This document shows, piece after piece, positions 24,736-33,285 of a stretch of 57,315 nucleotides of DNA. Where the stretch lies: contig ONAG01000031.1 in NCBI GenBank assembly GCA_900315745.1, positions 1 through 57,315 of the forward strand. Direction: 5' to 3'. The stretch's first letter is position 1, and each line of letters begins with the position of its first letter. The stretch is from an uncultured Prevotellaceae bacterium. Lineage in GTDB: Bacteria; Bacteroidota; Bacteroidia; Bacteroidales; Bacteroidaceae. The position numbers were made by a program, and so were the translations under genes. The notes under the pieces were generated by a model. That model ran no database searches, was not told the DNA's origin, and was given only the letters and a program-made list of their open reading frames with translations.

Positions 24736-24930
24736 TCACGCTTTGTCGAAGGCAGTCATGAGGTCTTCGTATGTCTCACCGTCCTCGACGAGAATGACCT
24801 CACCAAATTCTAACGAGTGGTTGAGTGCCTCATTGGAGAATAGAGGCAATGACAGCCATTTGCTTTTGATTTCTTTCATGTTGCCGCCCTCAAGTACGAT
24901 GTCGGCATCGAATTTGATTCTAACTTTCAT
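24736..24930 (-). CDS. Hypothetical small protein
   Basis: 64 aa. It starts with a beta strand (KVRIKFDADIVLEGG) followed by two helices. It resembles short ICE proteins that begin KxxIxFxAxIYIEGxxMxEI, but I cannot name a family with certainty. Confidence 0.55.
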   Translation of the reverse strand: MKVRIKFDADIVLEGGNMKEIKSKWLSLPLFSNEALNHSLEFGEVILVEDGETYEDLMTAFDKA

Positions 24931-24976
24931 TATTGTGGTTTTTAGAGGGGAGTGGTTGGCTCCCCGTTACCTTTCT

Positions 24977-25141
24977 TTACTTGAATATTTCATCATAGAG
25001 GTCTTTGGGACACATGTAGGCAGAGGAGCCTGGGTCTTCGTGCCCTTCAAGATAGTCAACGAAAAGGCATTCATTGAAGCGCGGGTTGTCCATGAGCATC
25101 TGGCTTTCCGGCCATTGGACGAGTACATAGAGGTTTTCCAT
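24977..25141 (-). CDS. 54-residue protein of the E2 operon
   Basis: The ATG at 25139-25141 opens a frame beginning MENLYVLVQWPESQMLMDN and continuing FNECLFVDYLEGHEDPG, ending at 24977. The pattern VLVQWPESQ...LM...FxxCLFVD recurs in small proteins of Bacteroidales mobile elements as I remember them. The codon pattern and operon position support coding. Confidence 0.6.
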   Translation of the reverse strand: MENLYVLVQWPESQMLMDNPRFNECLFVDYLEGHEDPGSSAYMCPKDLYDEIFK

Positions 25142-25216
25142 TGTTGCAGTTGTTTTAATGTGAATTGTTGAGTTGAAAGCGTTACAGTTTGAAACGGTTT
25201 GGTCATGTAGCTACCT

Positions 25217-25516
25217 TTAGCGGAGGAGTTCCGGGTACCATCTTTCAAGGGATGGTCTGATAAATTCTATCAGCCTTTTCGGCATGATGGACTGGTTCTC
25301 GTAGGCGAAGGCAGCCCAGTCGCAGTCCTCTTCAAAATGATACCATCCGTAGGAGAGGGTAGGGTTGACGATTTTCCTGACTTTCTCGCTGATGTATTTG
25401 TCGGCCACATCCTGTCTGACGATGATGCCGCCATGGCTTGCCGTATCGACGATATAGACACCAGTGGCAAGCTTTTGCTGGTGTTGGGTAGTGCCCCAGA
25501 TTGTTCTCATTGTCAT
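25217..25516 (-). CDS. DUF7007-like protein
   Basis: 99 aa. The order VYIVDTASHGGIIVRQD, then a helix, then WYHFEEDCDWAAFAYE matches the short DUF7007-type domain (strand plus 'SHGG/GHGG' turn and an acidic 'YEEDCDWA' strand) carried by conjugative elements and phages. The biochemical role is unknown. The first six residues (MTMRTI) could be trimmed by an alternative start. Confidence 0.7.
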   Translation of the reverse strand: MTMRTIWGTTQHQQKLATGVYIVDTASHGGIIVRQDVADKYISEKVRKIVNPTLSYGWYHFEEDCDWAAFAYENQSIMPKRLIEFIRPSLERWYPELLR

Positions 25517-25572
25517 TTGTTTTTAATGGTTGTTGACGTATTTCTTAAATGTAAGGTTTCTCGTTATGGGGT

Positions 25573-25740
25573 TTAAAGGCTCTTGTCAATCCATTCACAG
25601 CTGCAGCTGTCTTCGCAGTCTTCGCACCAGCATTCGCTTTCCTCGCCGGAGCAAGGCTCATCGAGTTCACCGGTGTTTGGGTTGTACCAGTATTTGATGA
25701 GGATATGGGTTCCTCCACACTGTTTGCATCTTGCTATCAT
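25573..25740 (-). CDS. 55-residue Cys-rich zinc-binding-type protein
   Basis: The ATG at 25738-25740 opens MIARCKQCGGTHILIKYWYN. The C-terminal part has CSGEESECWCEDCEDSCSCEW. The CxxC pair near the start and the dense C-terminal Cys cluster suggest one or two zinc sites. It is 56 nt upstream of the DUF7007-like gene in the same operon. Confidence 0.6.
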   Translation of the reverse strand: MIARCKQCGGTHILIKYWYNPNTGELDEPCSGEESECWCEDCEDSCSCEWIDKSL

Positions 25741-25787
25741 GGTTGTTTTTCTTTTAATGGGAGGATGGTTGGTCCTCCCATTACCTT

Positions 25788-26300
25788 TTATTCTCCTCCG
25801 AAAATTTTCCTGCTGCTGTCAGCCATGGCTTTTTCGGAGTATTCCTCCTCAGTCATCGTTGTCGGCCTTTCAATGAGTCCGTCGATAATGCTGCCCAGCT
25901 GGTCGCAATAGACCTCATCGATGGTCTTGATGCATTCACGCTTGTTGTTCATCAGGCGTACTTCGTAAACATCCTTTCCCTCGTTAAGGGAGATGTACAC
26001 CCAGCCCTTGTGAATGAGGGCACTCACCTTGAGCATCAGGGTTGGCATTTCCTGAAAGAGGGTGTAACATTTCTTGCTCACTCCCCAGCTCATCACTACC
26101 GGGAGGGTCACGCTCCAGAAGAGCTGTTGCCATGCCGTTTCGGCACACTGCTTCAGATATTCCTTATCCATTGTCGTAAATTTTGATGGTTGGTTGTAAC
26201 TATTGCTTTTCATATCTCTTTTTATGTCTCTTGCAACACCATAGAACATAGCCACCCATAAGGCAGCGATGAAGATGTCGATAATTGTCATTGTGTCCAT
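25788..26300 (-). CDS. Membrane-anchored hypothetical protein, first gene of the E2 operon
   Basis: 170 aa. One transmembrane helix (about 4-22, TIIDIFIAALWVAMFYGVA) is followed by a basic stretch and a soluble domain. The start at 26300 is chosen because E1 and E3 end at the same relative point before their first gene; the longer start at 26321 would lie inside repeat E2. An internal Met near residue 37 (MDKEYLKQC) could give a soluble form. No family recognised. Confidence 0.55.
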   Translation of the reverse strand: MDTMTIIDIFIAALWVAMFYGVARDIKRDMKSNSYNQPSKFTTMDKEYLKQCAETAWQQLFWSVTLPVVMSWGVSKKCYTLFQEMPTLMLKVSALIHKGWVYISLNEGKDVYEVRLMNNKRECIKTIDEVYCDQLGSIIDGLIERPTTMTEEEYSEKAMADSSRKIFGGE

Positions 26301-26541
26301 TCGATCGGTTTTTGTTCCCATTCGCTACTTGCTGCGCTTTGCAGCTTTTGCGTCCAGAAGTTGATATTACGCCGCCCCCAAAAGATGGCAGCAAGCGCAA
26401 GACATTCGGAAGGTTTGCGGGATTTTTTGTCTGCCAAGGGCAGCCGATAGGGAAAGAAAAAATGCCGTGAAAACCGATGGCGGGAGCGAGGTGCCCTTAT
26501 CTTCGCGAAGTAATAACAAACAACTGGACGTAAGAGTTGTT
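26301..26541 (-). repeat. Dispersed leader repeat, copy E2
   Basis: Second copy of the element described at 1581-1830, with the same ordered landmarks. The terminal hairpin pairs AACAACT (26519-26525) with AGTTGTT (26535-26541) around GGACGTAAG. The bases of the stem differ from those of E1 and E3 but pairing is kept. It lies directly upstream of the twelve-gene minus-strand operon. Confidence 0.75.
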
Positions 26542-26596
26542 TAAGTTATTCGATATTTGTTCTTCGTTTATATTTTCACTTGAGAGGAATATAAAA

Positions 26597-26629
26597 ATCC
26601 CCACATCTTCATTGTGAGGATGTGGGGAT
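26597..26629 (-). terminator. Rho-independent terminator
   Basis: Arms ATCCCCACATC and GATGTGGGGAT form a perfect 11-bp stem with an 11-nt loop. On the minus strand TTTTTATATT follows. It ends the transcript of the ClbS-like gene at 26766-27293 and insulates repeat E2. Between 26630 and 26765 I see only a weaker GGCTAC/GTAGCC hairpin and no gene. Confidence 0.8.
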
Positions 26630-26765
26630 CTCAGTGCAGTTAGGGCGACCATGCTGCTTTTATTTTGCTAACATGCAGTCATCTCCGAAGGTTCTTCTTG
26701 GAGCATTGCTGGCTACGCTGCCGAAAGGATGGTAGCCGAAGGAGGTCTAAGGTTTTTTTGTGGAT

Positions 26766-27293
26766 TCAATTCTTCTGATGCGTCTTCAACAGTTTTACAG
26801 CCTGTGAATAGGGACTTGTCGTCACGCTCTCGAAGTAGGCTGCCATGGTGGTCGTATAGGTGCATTTGTAAACACCTCTGGAAAAAAGTTCCTCATCTGA
26901 GAAAGTGTCGGCAAGGTTGAGCATCTCCTGATGTGTCTTTTCAAGCAGTGATTTGGCTCCTTCAAGACTTGTGCCTTGGTGCTTCTCCACAATCATTTTG
27001 TCCATCTCATGGTAGTTCTTGCGGTATTCGTCGGGTAGGAAATCTCTCGGATTTCCCTCACGGATGTTCTGGACGAACACGCGCATCAGCACCTGCCATT
27101 CATGAAGATGGGCCAGGAGGTCGCGCAGACAGCGGTCGTACATCCATCGTACGCCGCACTTCTTGGAATCGGAAGGGAAGTTGAATGGAGCAGCGGCTGT
27201 TTCTGCACTCAACTTGTTGATTTGCTCATTCAGTTTCGCATAGCCATCCTGCATGGAGGCGATCAACTCTCTTTTGTTTGTTGGCTTGGGCAT
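26766..27293 (-). CDS. ClbS/DfsB-family (DUF1706) four-helix protein
   Basis: 175 aa. The start PKPTNKRELIASMQDGYAKL, the CLRDLLAHLHEWQVLM helix and the late YTTTMAAYFESVTTSPYSQA segment follow the DUF1706 pattern of the DinB-like fold. In ClbS this fold hydrolyses the colibactin warhead and protects DNA; most relatives have no known substrate. A TACCTTTG -7 box on the minus strand at 27354-27361 gives a ~60-nt leader. A strong terminator follows the gene. It is a single-gene unit. Confidence 0.8.
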   Translation of the reverse strand: MPKPTNKRELIASMQDGYAKLNEQINKLSAETAAAPFNFPSDSKKCGVRWMYDRCLRDLLAHLHEWQVLMRVFVQNIREGNPRDFLPDEYRKNYHEMDKMIVEKHQGTSLEGAKSLLEKTHQEMLNLADTFSDEELFSRGVYKCTYTTTMAAYFESVTTSPYSQAVKLLKTHQKN

Positions 27294-27543
27294 AGCTCAA
27301 ATATATTTTGAAATGTAATCACATAGGAACAATTCGCCGATAGGAATTCGTTGCAAAGGTAACATTTTTACGATGAAACTTCACTGTGTTGCCCTCTTTT
27401 GTTTCAGAAACGCCTATGAGAATAATCTTTCCTGATTTAGTGAAGAGAAGATAAGATAACAAGTCGAGTCACCATAAATCCTGAAATGTTTGGTTCTACT
27501 TTTGATGCATATTTAAAATAAATGAATAATTTCCTTCCAATTA

Positions 27544-27575
27544 TTTGGAAAAAAGTAATGAATATATTACATTTG
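27544..27575 (+). promoter_or_regulatory. Promoter of the HigBA-type pair
   Basis: TTTG (27544-27547), 20 nt, then TACATTTG (27568-27575) matches the Bacteroidetes consensus. Transcription would begin within a few bases of the toxin ATG at 27580, giving a nearly leaderless message. Confidence 0.65.
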
Positions 27576-27579
27576 CAGC

Positions 27580-27924
27580 ATGAATGAAGATATAAGGGAA
27601 ACCTTACACACTTTGGAGTACGAAGAATATTATGCAAGTCTTGACGAAAAGACGAAGGCAAAGTTTGACTATGTGGAGTCGATAATAAAGACTCAATACG
27701 TGGTCAATAAAAAATTCGTGAAGAACCTTGAAGGAACAGAATTCTATGAGGCAAGGGTTTCCGTAGGTACAAATGAACACCGCACGATAATATTTGCTAT
27801 AGATTCCATTTCATTCATTGAGAGCAAGCGTGTCCTTTTCTTAAACTCATTTTTGAAAAAGAGCACAAAGCAGTATAAAAGGGAAGTTGAAAACGCGCGA
27901 CAGATTTTGAACAAATATATATGA
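27580..27924 (+). CDS. HigB/RelE-superfamily toxin (Gp49-like)
   Basis: 114 aa. The strand pair KFVKNLEGTEFYEARVSVGT, then EHRTIIFAID, and the ending VLFLNSFLKKSTKQYKRE are characteristic of the phage-derived Gp49-like branch of RelE/ParE toxins, ribosome-dependent mRNA endonucleases. The toxin precedes the antitoxin, as in HigBA systems. It overlaps the first possible antitoxin start by 4 nt. Confidence 0.85.
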   Translation: MNEDIRETLHTLEYEEYYASLDEKTKAKFDYVESIIKTQYVVNKKFVKNLEGTEFYEARVSVGTNEHRTIIFAIDSISFIESKRVLFLNSFLKKSTKQYKREVENARQILNKYI

Positions 27925-27938
27925 AGGAGGACAATGAT

Positions 27939-28250
27939 ATGATTAAGCTTGACGAAAAGAAACTGGCCCAATTGAAAACCGGGTCACAACATTTGGCTGA
28001 AAAATATGGGGAGAGAGGTACACCCAGTCGTGAAGAATTCGAAGCAAAGGCCAAGGCATGGTACTATGCAGAATTGTTGCGTGATGAACGCAAACGGCAG
28101 AAATTGACACAGCAGCAGTTGGGCGAGCGTATAGGCAAGAAACGAGAGTATATTTCCTCTCTAGAGCAAGGCAAGACTGACATGCAACTCAGCACGTTCA
28201 TACTCATTGCCAATGCGCTGGGATTGAGGTTTTCTCTCGTTATAGGTTAG
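27939..28250 (+). CDS. HigA-type XRE antitoxin
   Basis: 103 aa. The helix-turn-helix domain at about 46-98 reads LRDERKRQKLTQQQLGERIG, KKREYISSLEQGKTDMQLST and ends ALGLRFSLVIG. The start at 27939 is favoured by an AAGGAGG site 8 nt upstream, one of the few good Shine-Dalgarno sequences in the window. An overlapping ATG at 27921 is possible. It should neutralise the toxin and repress the pair's promoter. Confidence 0.85.
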   Translation: MIKLDEKKLAQLKTGSQHLAEKYGERGTPSREEFEAKAKAWYYAELLRDERKRQKLTQQQLGERIGKKREYISSLEQGKTDMQLSTFILIANALGLRFSLVIG

Positions 28251-28325
28251 ATTTCTTTTTAAGCCTTTGGTGAAGTGTGTTTGGGAAGGTTGCATGTCGT
28301 TACCGGACTGAACGCCGATACTCAG

Positions 28326-29018
28326 TCATTGTCTGTCCTTTATTTGTTTCTTGGGTCTGATGACGTGACCCTCCCGTTCCAGTTCCGTCGCCGTGGCAAG
28401 GTGCCTGTTGATATTCTCTCTGTCGGCGCGGAACAGTTTTGCCGTGTTTGTCCTTTTGAACCGGTTGAAGAACGGGTCGGTGGTGAAATACCAGTTGAGT
28501 TTCACGATATCATATCTGCGTGGCAGTTCATCGAATATCTCGAAAGCGCGTGATCGGGCGCATACGGCGACACCTGTCTCTCCTGATTTCAGAGATGCCA
28601 CGCACACCAGGTAGAGTTTGGTCTGCTGGTTGATTTCATTGACAGTAAGGGCGCTTCTGTCAGAGATGGTGATGTGACGTTTGAAGCGGGTGTTGATGTC
28701 ATTCATCATCTTGCGGAAAACTGCCCCATGAGCCGATGTATCCTGGATGTTGTTGTAATGGATGTAGTAGTGGATCATCTCATGTACGACCACATCCTCC
28801 AGCTTTTGCTGACTCAGATCATACTTTTGGGTGAAGTTAAGGGAAAAATCAGAATAGGTTAGTCTACCGTTCTTCTCCTTTTTGACCTTGTATCTCAGTT
28901 GTCCGAGATAGCCCTTGGCATTGCCGATTCTGATTCTCGGCATGGGGAGTTTCCCATCGAAGCAGAGGTCGTTGTATTTGGTAAAAATGTGTTGTATTTC
29001 TGTGACGGTGATGAGCAT
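28326..29018 (-). CDS. SprT-like zinc metalloprotease-type protein
   Basis: 230 aa. A zinc-binding helix VVVHEMIHYYIH (HExxH at 79-83) and a third ligand in SAHGAVFRKMM (H97) define the SprT-like domain. The N-terminal SprT signature is also present (FTKYNDLCFDGKLPMPRIRI). The C-terminal third lacks the usual CxxC zinc ribbon and is basic. SprT/SPRTN relatives degrade DNA-protein cross-links; in bacteria the role is less clear. Single gene. Confidence 0.8.
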   Translation of the reverse strand: MLITVTEIQHIFTKYNDLCFDGKLPMPRIRIGNAKGYLGQLRYKVKKEKNGRLTYSDFSLNFTQKYDLSQQKLEDVVVHEMIHYYIHYNNIQDTSAHGAVFRKMMNDINTRFKRHITISDRSALTVNEINQQTKLYLVCVASLKSGETGVAVCARSRAFEIFDELPRRYDIVKLNWYFTTDPFFNRFKRTNTAKLFRADRENINRHLATATELEREGHVIRPKKQIKDRQ

Positions 29019-29096
29019 TAGGGTTGGATTATTATGTGAAATAACCGATTTCTTTGGTATTCTGTCTGGCAGAAATGAATAGCGACTTGGTATTGT

Positions 29097-29591
29097 TCAA
29101 ACTAGGCATGCAAAGATTCCCGCTCCTATGAGGCAGGGAATGAGACCGATGAGCATCCCCCAGAGGGACTGGATGAAGTGATATCGTTTCTGGTGATAAG
29201 CCTTGTCCATGTGCTCAGTGCCTGGCAGTCTGACAGACCTCATGTTGGCAAACAGCACCCAGTCGAGGAAGAAGCAGTCATACCAGTCGATGAAGAGCCA
29301 GATGCCGTAGCTCAGAGCCAGGGCAGACCAGAAGTCGTAGGCTCCTGCCAGCTTCATCAGGACAAGCATCAAGACGAGGGCGACGAGCAACGCACATCCT
29401 TTCTTGAGCAGCACGCTCTTCGAGAAGAATTCAGAAGGCACCCGCTCGTGGGTCTTGAAATACTCCTTCTGGATGTCCTTCGGGTAGTCATGGATCCACC
29501 ACACGGGATTTTTCACCAACGGAATGAGAATCATCGCCGTGAAAGCGATGGTCATCACGATGGTCTCTATGATAATGATCGTCCAGTTCAT
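29097..29591 (-). CDS. Membrane protein with four predicted helices
   Basis: 164 aa. Hydrophobic segments lie at about 4-24, 65-84, 88-112 and 140-162. Aromatic and acidic residues lie between them (WIHDYPKDIQKEYFKTHERV; FIDWYDCFFLDWVLF). It is 33 nt downstream of the hydrolase gene and probably in the same transcript. The layout recalls uncharacterised Firmicutes/Bacteroidetes integral membrane proteins, with no named function. Confidence 0.6.
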   Translation of the reverse strand: MNWTIIIIETIVMTIAFTAMILIPLVKNPVWWIHDYPKDIQKEYFKTHERVPSEFFSKSVLLKKGCALLVALVLMLVLMKLAGAYDFWSALALSYGIWLFIDWYDCFFLDWVLFANMRSVRLPGTEHMDKAYHQKRYHFIQSLWGMLIGLIPCLIGAGIFACLV

Positions 29592-29624
29592 CTGAAGCCC
29601 TGTGTTATTTCCTTTTCTTCATTG

Positions 29625-30239
29625 TCATTCGTATCCATTGAGTACACTTGTTTCCCATGTCCTCAGAAATGCGAGTTGCGCTGGCGTGTGAAACCAATGC
29701 TCACCGCCAGGCATGGTGGTTATCTGGCATTTATGCTGACTGATGAAGTCACGTCCGACAGCCTCACTGACTACCAGGTCTTTTTTTGGACGGAGGATGT
29801 ATGTAGGCGCATCCCAATGGTCAACAGGGTTCATGACAACCCAGTTGTAGTAGTCTTCCTCACGCGATGGCTGCTCCTCGATGTATTTTTGCATGTCGAG
29901 AAGAGGGGAGACAAGCAAGGCAAGCTCTATTTCCTTTCCTTGGAATGCCAGCAAAGAGAACCACGAGCCGATGCTGTTGGCGCGTATGGATACGGATTTC
30001 CAGTTATGGTAGAGATAGTCACGGACCTCGTTCAGCAGGGGCATCACCTCCCAGGGCTTGCGCTCTACAGGCAAGTCTATGCCCATCACCTGATAACCTT
30101 TCGGTGTTGCAACTTCCGCAAAGTCCAGTGCCTCTTCCTTCCGGCCATGCAAGCCATGGACAAACAAGAAAACCTTGTCGCACTTTTCTCCGATGAGAAG
30201 GGCGGGTGTGGAACCGATGTTGAATGCTTCTGTTTTCAT
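29625..30239 (-). CDS. Alpha/beta hydrolase
   Basis: 204 aa from MKTEAFNIGS. The oxyanion-loop HGLHGRKEEA, the nucleophile elbow ANSIGSWFS (Ser in N-S-I-G-S) and the C-terminal GGEHWFH with the catalytic His are visible. The acid is probably Asp in RPKKDLVV. The start was chosen over 30314 because the longer frame runs into the acetyltransferase gene. The two genes are 7 nt apart. Substrate unknown. Confidence 0.75.
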   Translation of the reverse strand: MKTEAFNIGSTPALLIGEKCDKVFLFVHGLHGRKEEALDFAEVATPKGYQVMGIDLPVERKPWEVMPLLNEVRDYLYHNWKSVSIRANSIGSWFSLLAFQGKEIELALLVSPLLDMQKYIEEQPSREEDYYNWVVMNPVDHWDAPTYILRPKKDLVVSEAVGRDFISQHKCQITTMPGGEHWFHTPAQLAFLRTWETSVLNGYE

Positions 30240-30246
30240 CACTTCA

Positions 30247-30783
30247 TTAATTTGTATGATGATTCTGTCTGAACTCAAAGAAATAGAAGTCGGTCCATCC
30301 GGTGTTTTCAGCATAGAGGTGCTGCTTGCCCCTGTATTCGAAGCCCAGGCGTTTGTACATGCTGTGGGCTGGCGTGTTCGATGCTAGGGCATCAAGGCGG
30401 ACGGCCTTCATGCCGTTCTCCCGGGCAAGGCGGATGGCCTCTCGCACCATCTCCGAGCCGACACCCGAGCCTTGGCGGTCGGGATGGACGGCGAGGATAT
30501 GGATGACGGCCACCTCGTCGTCGGGCACTTGCTCTGACCACTCAATCGCATGGTAGTCCTCGCCGTGGTACATCGTGACAGCCATCGCACCGACGATGAT
30601 GTCTTCCTCCTTATACAGATACATGCTGCCTTCCTTGATATATGCTCTGATTCCGGCTGCCGTGGGGTGCTTACCCTTGCTCCACCGGGCATGGAGTGAT
30701 ATGTCGGGAGTACGGGCTATCACATCATCATAGAAAGACAGAATGGCATCATCATCCTCAATTTTTGCTTTGTATAACGTCAT
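30247..30783 (-). CDS. GNAT-family N-acetyltransferase
   Basis: 178 aa. The acetyl-CoA-binding segment reads VIHILAVHPDRQGSGVGSEM (Q/R-x-x-G-x-G/S) and is followed by GMKAVRLDALASNTPAHSMY and KRLGFEY. Substrate unknown. It opens a three-gene unit with the hydrolase and membrane protein. A TATCTTTG -7 box at 30827-30834 on the minus strand gives a ~35-nt leader. Confidence 0.85.
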   Translation of the reverse strand: MTLYKAKIEDDDAILSFYDDVIARTPDISLHARWSKGKHPTAAGIRAYIKEGSMYLYKEEDIIVGAMAVTMYHGEDYHAIEWSEQVPDDEVAVIHILAVHPDRQGSGVGSEMVREAIRLARENGMKAVRLDALASNTPAHSMYKRLGFEYRGKQHLYAENTGWTDFYFFEFRQNHHTN

Positions 30784-31010
30784 CAGCTATTTGTCTTGAG
30801 TTGTTGCTCGTTTTGCAATTTCAAGGCAAAGATACGATATAAAGATGGATTTCGCCGTCTTCGTGGGATTTTATGTGCGTTTTTGTTACGAATGGAAATC
30901 AAGAATGCGGAAGAACAAGGTGAAATGCCAAGAGGAAAGATAATAATTGAAGAAGTATTGTCTTTCCAAGCCAGGATTATGTCAATATGGGCAAGGTGTA
31001 TGCCATCATG

Positions 31011-31295
31011 TTATCCCTGGTCCTTCTTATTATCTAGAAGGTGATGTCTTCTGCTATTCATCCAGCAGGAGATGACGTGATAGCACTTGCCAATGGCATA
31101 GATGGCTGCCAAGCACGTAAACACGACAAGTGCAGCATCGATCGCCTCTCCGCTCGTTCCCATGGCATCCATGATGATATGTATGCATACGGCGATGAAT
31201 GCATACAGCATGACGGCAGAGAAAAGACAGAATATGGCCTTCCATATTCTCGCCAGTGCATGAGTGAATGTTTTGCAGGCCTTTTTGATGTTCAT
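31011..31295 (-). CDS. Small membrane protein
   Basis: 94 aa from MNIKKACK. Two hydrophobic helices (about 15-42 and 54-72) flank a short loop, and the C-terminus is basic (SRRHHLLDNKKDQG). A start 7 codons upstream is also possible. It lies 76 nt downstream of another small membrane protein in the same orientation. Confidence 0.5.
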   Translation of the reverse strand: MNIKKACKTFTHALARIWKAIFCLFSAVMLYAFIAVCIHIIMDAMGTSGEAIDAALVVFTCLAAIYAIGKCYHVISCWMNSRRHHLLDNKKDQG

Positions 31296-31371
31296 GGTTT
31301 GTCCGTTTGTTGGCATAAATATAAAAGAATAAATAACGGCATCGTTTCAAGAGAGAAGCTCATCGCATTTA

Positions 31372-31629
31372 TTATGTTGTCGCAAGGTCGATGTACAGTG
31401 CGGTCAGGACTGTCAGGAGCCAGAGCAAGAGCATCCACGACGAGATGTAGGTCATCTTCCTTTCCGCCTGCTTCTGGTTGGGCACCTTGTAGTGTCTGTT
31501 TCGGATCAGGTAGAGGAACACCGAGTAATACATGAACCCCCACAGGAAGATGCTGTTGGCATTCCTGATGAGCGTAATGAGATAATATGTGTCATTGCGA
31601 ATGTCTGCCATATCGGTGCATGTCATCAT
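31372..31629 (-). CDS. Small membrane protein
   Basis: 85 aa with two hydrophobic segments (about 25-42 and 62-82) and a short basic loop. The start overlaps the stop of the 31626 gene by 4 nt, so the two are translationally coupled. It is part of the E3 operon tail. No family recognised. Confidence 0.6.
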   Translation of the reverse strand: MMTCTDMADIRNDTYYLITLIRNANSIFLWGFMYYSVFLYLIRNRHYKVPNQKQAERKMTYISSWMLLLWLLTVLTALYIDLATT

Positions 31630-32714
31630 TTGTAGTCGGAAGGATGCGAATGAGTCTTGCGGTCAAGATACACTTGTGCATAAGCGTATCTGACGGAAAG
31701 GAAGAAATCGACATAATTCTGCACCTCATGAATGAACTTCGGGTAATAGACATGCAGGATTCTCCCCACAAGGGTCAACATTTCGAGTTTGACGAAACAA
31801 TCCTCCGGATTGGCGATGCTGGAGATAACGAAGGCTGTTGCCCGAACGCCCACATCCGGGAAGATCTCATATTTCTGGACGTTCACAAGACCAGGGCCAT
31901 TCAGGTCAAACTGTATCAAGTCCCCCTTGTCATCCAGGACTTTCTCATGGTAGACATTGTCATAGTAGTTCTTTCCGTCATAGGCGTACTCATCCACCCG
32001 CTTGAAGTGAAGGATAGCGGTCAGGTTCTCTCCTGTGGCGAGCAGCGGTTTCACGTCATGCAATCTCGCATATTTTTCGCCGGAACCCGATGCGGTGGCA
32101 TATCCGATTTTTCTTCTGGTGATGCCGTTGATGCGCACCGTCTTGTATCCAGAGCCATGGGGGACGGAAACGTAATTGCCGATTCTGAGCTTTTCCACGG
32201 TGAGCGACGGATAAACCTTCTTGCCATCATACAGGATGAAGGGCGGGGAGTCCTTCTTCAATGGCCTGATGATGGCCGTTTGTTTTTCCGGAAGGGACAT
32301 GCCCTTGGAACGTGTCAGGACGCCTTCGTTGGCAACTGTCGGGCTTGGCCATGTTCTTTGGAGGAACTCAATCATTTCATGCGTGGACGAATAGGCTTTG
32401 AGCAGGCTCTCGTATTTTTGGAAGCCCTGCTTCAGTTGTTCCTGTGAGGCATACAGGCTCTTCGCGCAGCCGTCAGGGGTGCCGTCGGCATGGTTTGGTC
32501 TGGTTCCCTCATCAGCGATGCCAGGAAAGACGGGATTGCCGTTGCCGTCTTTGGCGGTCCGAAGGTAGTGAGCCATTTTGGTCGCAAGCACCAGCATTCC
32601 TTTGGCGGCACACCAGCGCAGCTGTTTCTCTGTATCCTCTGGGAAGCGGAACTTTGCCTCCAGTTGGGTGTCCTCGGCGATACGTGCGAGGAGCGGTAGG
32701 GAAAGGTGTCTCAT
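31626..32714 (-). CDS. Hypothetical protein of the E3 operon
   Basis: 362 aa, soluble. The N-terminus (SLPLLARIAEDTQLEAKFRF) is helical. The middle (about 160-240) is beta-rich with GYKTVRINGITRRKIGYATA. No catalytic motif is visible. It is the largest gene of the operon and is coupled to a small membrane protein gene. It lies 112 nt downstream of the 32827 gene. Confidence 0.65.
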   Translation of the reverse strand: MRHLSLPLLARIAEDTQLEAKFRFPEDTEKQLRWCAAKGMLVLATKMAHYLRTAKDGNGNPVFPGIADEGTRPNHADGTPDGCAKSLYASQEQLKQGFQKYESLLKAYSSTHEMIEFLQRTWPSPTVANEGVLTRSKGMSLPEKQTAIIRPLKKDSPPFILYDGKKVYPSLTVEKLRIGNYVSVPHGSGYKTVRINGITRRKIGYATASGSGEKYARLHDVKPLLATGENLTAILHFKRVDEYAYDGKNYYDNVYHEKVLDDKGDLIQFDLNGPGLVNVQKYEIFPDVGVRATAFVISSIANPEDCFVKLEMLTLVGRILHVYYPKFIHEVQNYVDFFLSVRYAYAQVYLDRKTHSHPSDYK

Positions 32715-32826
32715 ATCTCTGTTTTTGTTTTCAAGCTGCTGTAATAGGATGTCTTCAAAGCTGACAACCGAAATGGCAGTTTCTTTTATTTGGGGAAATC
32801 ACCAATAAAGATGAATTTTTTTACGC

Positions 32827-33267
32827 TTATGGTTGTTTGTTTTCATGAGGGGCATCATCCACTACGGTTATGGAATCGTCATCATTCGTCCTTTGGCGGA
32901 TCACCCCCGCGGAGTCAGCCAGGAGAGTGATTTTGCCGCAGATGATGTCAATCTGATCAGCCAGTTCGTGCTCGGCCCAGTTCCATCTGGCTTTCTCAAT
33001 CCATCTGTCAGCCATCTGGATGAATTCATCTCTCCATTCGTCTTTTATCGCGCCCTCCTTATGGCAATAGTCGGCGAGTTCCTTGAAGGAGGCGGCGAGT
33101 TCGCTGATGACATTCCGGAGGTATTCTTTTGTCCTGTTCATCATCCATTGGCGACGGACAGAGGGTCTGCAGTCTTCGATGCAGGTAGGCTTCCGTCTGT
33201 CATCGGAAGGGAAGGTGTCGAAGATGTAGATGCATGAGATGTTTCTGCGTTTCAATGTTTGTGGCAT
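32827..33267 (-). CDS. Hypothetical protein with a Cys/Trp N-terminal motif
   Basis: 146 aa. The N-terminal segment CIYIFDTFPSDDRRKPTCIE followed by DCRPSVRRQWM is well ordered and looks conserved. The rest is helical and contains a Trp-rich stretch (DRWIEKARWNWAEHEL). No family I can name. It lies 18 nt downstream of the SLOG protein gene. Confidence 0.6.
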   Translation of the reverse strand: MPQTLKRRNISCIYIFDTFPSDDRRKPTCIEDCRPSVRRQWMMNRTKEYLRNVISELAASFKELADYCHKEGAIKDEWRDEFIQMADRWIEKARWNWAEHELADQIDIICGKITLLADSAGVIRQRTNDDDSITVVDDAPHENKQP

Positions 33268-33285
33268 CTTGTCATGATTTTTAAG

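Noticed and set aside
30796-31044. Plus-strand frame between the acetyltransferase and a small membrane protein gene
   Set aside because: It overlaps the 3' end of the minus-strand gene and has no promoter. The middle has some coding character (MEIKNAEEQGEMPRGK), but not enough to support a gene.
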